Assembly (NCBI RefSeq): GCF_030445035.2
Contig: NC_080682.1
Span: forward strand, 28,626,770 to 28,690,769
DNA length: 64,000 nucleotides
Reading direction: 5' to 3'
Source of the DNA: Dasypus novemcinctus
Lineage: Eukaryota > Chordata > Mammalia > Cingulata > Dasypodidae
The position numbers and the translations under genes were made by a program. The notes under the pieces were generated by a model that saw nothing but the letters and a program-made list of their open reading frames with translations, searched no databases and had not been told where the DNA came from. Shown piece by piece: positions 59,594 through 64,000 of this stretch (the first letter of the stretch is position 1; every line of letters begins with the position of its first letter).

Positions 59594-60562
59594 ATGACCA
59601 GAAAGCAACAAAAATCTACGAACCAAACCAATAATCAGGAAAACATGGCTGAATCCAATCAACAAACCAATAATCACGAAGGGGAGCAAAACTTGGCACA
59701 AGCAATGAAAGATCTCAGAACATTTATCACTGACAAATTTGATGCAGTAATGAAAGAGGTTAACAACATGAAGACATCACTTGGAGGGGAAATTGCAGAC
59801 ATACGCAAAAACATAACAGATATGATGGGAATGAACACCACAGTTCAAGAAATCAAAAATACACTTGCAGCAAATATCAGCAGACTAGAAGAGACAGAGC
59901 AGAGAATTAGTGATGTGGAAGACAGTACATCAGAAATCAAACAGATAGTAGAAGGGGTCAATAAGAAGATAGAAAAAATCCAATTAGGATTTAGGGACCT
60001 GAATGACAATGCAAAACGCTTAAACATACGTATTATAGGCATTCCAGAAGGTGAAGAGAAGGGAAAGGGGTCAGAAAGAGTGTTGCAGGAAATAATGACT
60101 GAAAACTTCCCAAATCTACTGAAAGAGACAGATGTACATATCCAAGAAGCACAGCGCACTCCACAAGTCATAAACCCCAACAGGCCCACCCCAAGACATA
60201 TACTTGTCAAATTATCCAATGCTCAAGACAAAGAGAAGATCCTAAAAGCAGCAAGAGAAAAGAAAACCATCACATACAAGGGAAGCTCAATTAGATTAAG
60301 TGCTGATTTCTCTTCTGAAACCATGGAGGCAAGAAGACAGTGGTATGATATAGTCAAGGTACTAAAGGAAAAAAATTTCCAACCAAGAATACTCTACCCA
60401 GCTAAACTAGCATTCAAACATGATGGAGAGTTCAAAATATTCGCAGACAAACAGAAACTGAAAGAGTATACCAACAAGAAACCTCCCCTTCAAGAAATTC
60501 TAAAGGGAGTTCTTCAGGAAGAAAGGAAAAAACAGGAAAGGCAAAGTTGGAGGAGAGTATAA
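59594..60562 (+). CDS. L1 ORF1p, RNA-binding chaperone (322 aa)
   Basis: Encodes the trimeric nucleic-acid chaperone that coats L1 RNA in cytoplasmic particles. Length is close to the ~338 aa of human ORF1p. Residues about 30-140 form a coiled coil, with heptad-type segments such as [20 protein letters not shown]. The RRM-like domain follows, with [12 protein letters not shown] at about 144-155 and [13 protein letters not shown] soon after. The C-terminal domain has [20 protein letters not shown] at about 246-265 followed by ILYPAKLAF. The start ATG at 59,594 is preferred because it opens the family-typical polar N-terminus and follows a stop-rich leader. It is fully intact. The ORF2 start lies 74 bases after its stop, as in other mammalian L1s, where ORF2 is reached by an inefficient reinitiation-like mechanism. 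Confidence 0.95.
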   Translation: MTRKQQKSTNQTNNQENMAESNQQTNNHEGEQNLAQAMKDLRTFITDKFDAVMKEVNNMKTSLGGEIADIRKNITDMMGMNTTVQEIKNTLAANISRLEETEQRISDVEDSTSEIKQIVEGVNKKIEKIQLGFRDLNDNAKRLNIRIIGIPEGEEKGKGSERVLQEIMTENFPNLLKETDVHIQEAQRTPQVINPNRPTPRHILVKLSNAQDKEKILKAAREKKTITYKGSSIRLSADFSSETMEARRQWYDIVKVLKEKNFQPRILYPAKLAFKHDGEFKIFADKQKLKEYTNKKPPLQEILKGVLQEERKKQERQSWRRV

Positions 60563-60636
60563 GACCAACAACAACAACAAAAAAGACAAAAAAAAATATA
60601 CAAACAAAATATGACAAACACAAATCCAATCAAAAT

Positions 60637-61740
60637 ATGGCTAACACAAATAATTCCTTGATAGTAATAACACTGAATGTCAATGGATTAAACTCACCTA
60701 TCAAAAGATTCAGACTGGGACACTGGATAAGGAAATATGACCCATCCATATGCTGTCTACAAGAGACACATCTTAGACCCAGAGACGCATGGAGATTGAA
60801 AGTGAAAGGCTGGAAAACAATCATACAAGCTAACAATAACCAAAAAAAGGCAGGAGTAGCTATATTAATATCAGACAAAATAGACTTTAAATGTGAAACA
60901 ATTGTGAGAGACAAAGAAGGATACTACATTTTAGTCAAAGGGAAAATCTGTCAAGAAGATCGAACAATCATAAATATCTATGCCCCTAACAAGGGTGCCT
61001 CTAAATACGTCAGGCAAACGCTGGAAAAACTAAGTGAAAGAATAGATACATCTACAATTATAGTGGGGGATTTTAATACACCACTATCAATTCTGGACAG
61101 AACATCTCAAAAGAGAATCACCAAAGACACAAAACATCTGAATAGTATATTAGAGGAGCTCGATCTAATAGACATATATAGATCGCTACACCCAAACACA
61201 GCAGGATATACATTTTTCTCAAGTGCACATGGATCATTCTCCAAGATAGATCATATGCTAGGCCACAAAGAAAGGCTGAACGAATTCAGAAAGATTGAAA
61301 TCATACAAAACATTATCTCTGACCACAGTGGAGTCAAGCTGGAGATTTGCAAGGGAAAGAAGCCCAGATTTCACACCACGATTTGGAAATTAAACAACAC
61401 ACTCTTAGAAAAACAGTGGGTCAAAGAGGAAATCTCAAAAGAAATCAATGACTACCTTGAAACAAATGATAATGATAACACAACATACAAAAATTTATGG
61501 GATGCAGCAAAAGCAGTACTGAGAGGGAAGTTTATAGCCATAAATTCATATATCAAAAAAGAAGAAAGAGCAAAAATTGAAGAACTAACTGCACATTTGA
61601 AGGAATTAGAAAAACAACAACAAAGTAACCCAACAGGAAGAAGAAGGAAGGAAATAACAAAGATAAGAGCAGAACTAAATGAAATAGAAAATAAGAAAGC
61701 ACTTGAACAGATAAACAAGACCAAGAGCTGGTTTTTTTGA
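60637..61740 (+). pseudogene. L1 ORF2p N-terminal part: endonuclease, ends at a frameshift
   Basis: The ATG at 60,637 opens ORF2 in the standard way ([20 protein letters not shown]). An earlier in-frame TTG at 60,547 is not the start, as it overlaps ORF1. This part holds the apurinic endonuclease-like domain that nicks target DNA: N at LNVNGL, E at CLQETHL, the NIYAPN strand, the [15 protein letters not shown] segment with catalytic Asp and Asn, and [10 protein letters not shown] with the Asp-His pair. The frame ends at TGA 61,738-61,740, just after SWFF, because the T run at 61,732-61,738 has seven T. Six T would continue in frame. The product would be a 367-residue endonuclease-only protein; such truncated L1 endonucleases can nick DNA, but this is not shown here. 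Confidence 0.93.
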
Positions 61741-64000
61741 GAAGATTAACAAAATTGACAAACCTTTAGCAACACTAACAAAGAAAAAAAGAGAGAAGAT
61801 GCAAATACACAAAATAAGAAATGAGAAAGGCGATATCACCACTGACCCCACAGAAATAAAGACTATCATAAGAGGATATTTTGAAAAACTATATTCCAAC
61901 AAAAATGACAATCTAGAGGAAATGGACAAATTCCTAGAAACACATAAACAGCCCATATTGACAAAAGAAGAAATTGATGATCTTAACAAACCAATCACAA
62001 GCAGAGAGATAGAATCAGTTATTAAAAATCTCCCAACTAAGAAGAGCCCAGGGCCAGATGGCTTCACAGGTGAATTCTATAAAACATTCCGGAAAGAACT
62101 GACACCAATCCTGCTGAAACTATTCCAAACCATCGAAACAGAAAGAACATTACCCAACTCCTTCTATGATGCCAACATTACCCTAGTACCAAAGCCAAAC
62201 AAAGACATCACAAGAAAGGAAAATTACAGACCAATTTCTCTAATGAACCTAGACGCAAAAATACTTAACAAAATACTTGCTAATCGTATTCAACAACACA
62301 TTAAACGAATTATACACCACGACCAAGTGGGATTCATCCCAGGTATGCAAGGATGGTTCAACATAAGAAAATCAATCAACGTAATACACCATATAAACAG
62401 ATTGAAGGAAAAAAATCACATGATTATATCGATTGATGCAGAAAAAGCATTTGACAAAATACAGCACCCTTTCTTGATAAAAACACTCCAAATGATTGGA
62501 ATACAAGGAAATTTTTTGAACATGATAAAGAGTATATATGAAAAACCTAAAGCCAATATTGTTTACAATGGAGAAATCCTAGACTCCTTCCCTCTAAACT
62601 CAGGAACAAGACAAGGATGCCCACTGTCGCCGCTCCTATTTAACATTGTCTTAGAAGTACTTGCTCGAGCACTGAGGCAAGAACCAGAAATAAAAGGCAT
62701 TCAAATTGGAAAGGAAGAAGTCAAAATTTCATTATTTGCAGATGACATGATCCTATACATAGAAAACCCTGAGAGATCTACAACGAAGATTCTAGAACTC
62801 ATAAATGAGTTTAGTAAAGTCGCAGGTTATAAGATCAATGCGCAAAAATCAGTAGCATTTCTGTACACCAATAATGAGCAAGATCAGGAGGAAATCAAGA
62901 AACAAATACCATTCACAATAGTAAATAAAAAAATCAAATACTTAGGAATAAATTTAACTAAAGAGGTAAAGAACTTATACACTGAGAACTATACAAGATT
63001 GTTCAAGGAAATCAAAGAAGACCTAAATAAATGGAAGACTATTCCTTGTTCATGGATAGGAAGACTGAACATTATTAAGATGTCTATCCTACCAAAATTG
63101 ATCTACACATTCAATGCAATCCCAATAAAAATCAATGCAGCCTTCTTTAAGGAATTAGAAAAACTAACTATGAAATTTATTTGGAAAGGAAAGAGACCCC
63201 GAATAGCCAAAGACATACTGAAAAAGAAAAACGAAATTGGAGGAATCACACTACCTGACTTCAAAACATACTATAAAGCTACGGTGGTGAAAACAGCATG
63301 GTATTGGCATAAGGAGAGACATATAGACCAATGGAATCGAATTGAAAGCTCTGATATAGAACCTCACATATACAACCACATAATATTCGATAAAGCCACC
63401 AAACCCTCTCAACCGGGAGAGAGTGGCCTATTCAACAAATGGTGTCTGGAGAACTGGATAGCCATATGTAGAAGAATGAAAGAGGATTACCATCTCACAC
63501 CTTATACAAAGATCAACTCAAGATGGATCAAAGACCTAAATATAAAAGCCAAGACCATAAAAACCTTAGAAAGCAGTGTAGGGAAACATCTACAGGACCT
63601 TGTAATAGGTAATGGATTTATGAATATCTCACCAAAAGCACGAGCAGCAAAAGAACTAATAGATAAATGGGACTTCCTCAAAATTAAAGCCTTCTGCACC
63701 TCAAAGGAGTTTGTCAAGAAAGTAAAAAGGGAGCCCACACAGTGGGAGAAAATATTTGGCAATCATATATCTGATAAGAAACTTATAACTTGCATATATA
63801 AAGAACTCCTACATCTTGAAAATAAAAAGATAAACAATCCATTTAAAAAATGGGAAAAAGACTTAAACAGACACTTCTCCGAAGAAGAAATACAAATGGC
63901 AAGAAAGCACATGAAAAAATGTTCCAAATCTCTAGCTATCAGGGAAATGCAAATCAAAACCACAATGAGATACCATCTTACACCCATAAGATTGGCAGCT
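61739..64000 (+). pseudogene. L1 ORF2p reverse transcriptase part, out of frame, open to window end
   Basis: 754 codons without a stop, continuing ORF2 in the frame shifted by the extra T. It holds the Z region and the reverse transcriptase: [15 protein letters not shown] near 62,040, [20 protein letters not shown] near 62,224, [14 protein letters not shown] near 62,315, the IDAEKAFDK motif near 62,430, [15 protein letters not shown] near 62,600, and the catalytic FADD at 62,735-62,746. Then comes the C-terminal region with [14 protein letters not shown] near 63,040 and [12 protein letters not shown] at the edge. The cysteine-rich C-terminal motif lies beyond the window. All catalytic residues visible are intact, so this L1 is disabled here only by the one-base slip. 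Confidence 0.93.

Larger units (their letters stand above)
57264..64000 (+). mobile_element. Young full-length LINE-1, truncated by window end
   Basis: Autonomous non-LTR retrotransposon with 5'UTR (57,264-59,593), intact ORF1 (59,594-60,562), a 74-base spacer and ORF2 (from 60,637). Open frames over 6 kb, broken only by a single extra T, show that it inserted recently compared with the other L1 copies here, which have many stops. The start, GAGGGGGCAAGATGGCGGCTGAG, is the usual full-length L1 5' end. The 3' end of ORF2, the 3'UTR, the poly(A) tail and the right target-site duplication are outside the window. Confidence 0.95.

Noticed and set aside
60547-60636. ORF2 starting at 60,547 inside the end of ORF1
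   Set aside because: The codon is TTG and the 30 extra residues are low-complexity Thr/Lys/Asn. The family start is the ATG at 60,637.
1-64000. CRISPR arrays, prokaryotic operons, phage or plasmid functions
   Set aside because: The sequence is vertebrate genomic DNA throughout. The only regular tandem arrays are the L1 monomers and microsatellites, which have no spacers.

Overview
The window is mammalian nuclear DNA, almost certainly from a xenarthran (armadillo, sloth or anteater). It is AT-rich, gene-poor and packed with LINE-1, MaLR/ERVL LTR elements and MIR. The main clue to the order is a repeated ~400 bp tRNA-derived SINE that I recognise as the xenarthran DAS type (copies at about 14.1, 20.5, 30.0, 36.7 and 46.0 kb). 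No prokaryotic-type system, CRISPR array or operon is present.

Only one intact host gene is visible: a single-exon class II olfactory receptor on the minus strand at 39.2-40.15 kb. The setting is that of an olfactory receptor cluster. A block near the left end (about 1-1,577 and 6,165-7,610) is repeated in direct orientation at about 41,290-42,590 and 48,785-50,260, so the cluster grew by segmental duplication. A second recognisable gene copy, at 12.1-13.97 kb, is a processed, 5'-truncated retrocopy of RSC1A1 with poly(A) tail, target-site duplication (TSD), one frameshift and one nonsense codon.

Layout: 0-8 kb, duplicated intergenic DNA with a solo LTR (225-688) and a MaLR provirus (1,858-4,106). 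7.6-10.2 kb, MaLR, ERVL pol and L1 debris. 12.1-14 kb, RSC1A1 retrocopy. 14.1-19.5 kb, SINE, MaLR LTR and a minus-strand ERVL with a dUTPase remnant, its LTR split by an L1-like 3' end. 20.5-29.3 kb, a long minus-strand L1 carrying a solo LTR, a complete MaLR provirus with TSD, and a short L1 tail. 30-37 kb, SINEs, L1 ORF1 debris, a twin-primed inverted L1-like insertion and a solo LTR. 39-40 kb, olfactory receptor. 41-50 kb, second copy of the duplicated block, with an old L1 that has collected a SINE, an L1 3' end and two LTRs. 50.7-55.4 kb, another L1-like 3' end, ERVL/MaLR LTRs and a GATA microsatellite. 57.3-64 kb (window end), a young, nearly intact full-length L1.

The most interesting object is that terminal L1. 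Its 5'UTR starts with a YY1-type motif, continues into fourteen near-identical 51 bp GC-rich monomers with GC boxes, then a long T-rich tract. ORF1 is intact. ORF2 is open to the window edge except for one extra T in a T7 run, which separates the endonuclease frame from the reverse transcriptase frame. Repeat family names are recognised from memory and were not searched; boundaries are given to within tens of bases unless a TSD fixes them.
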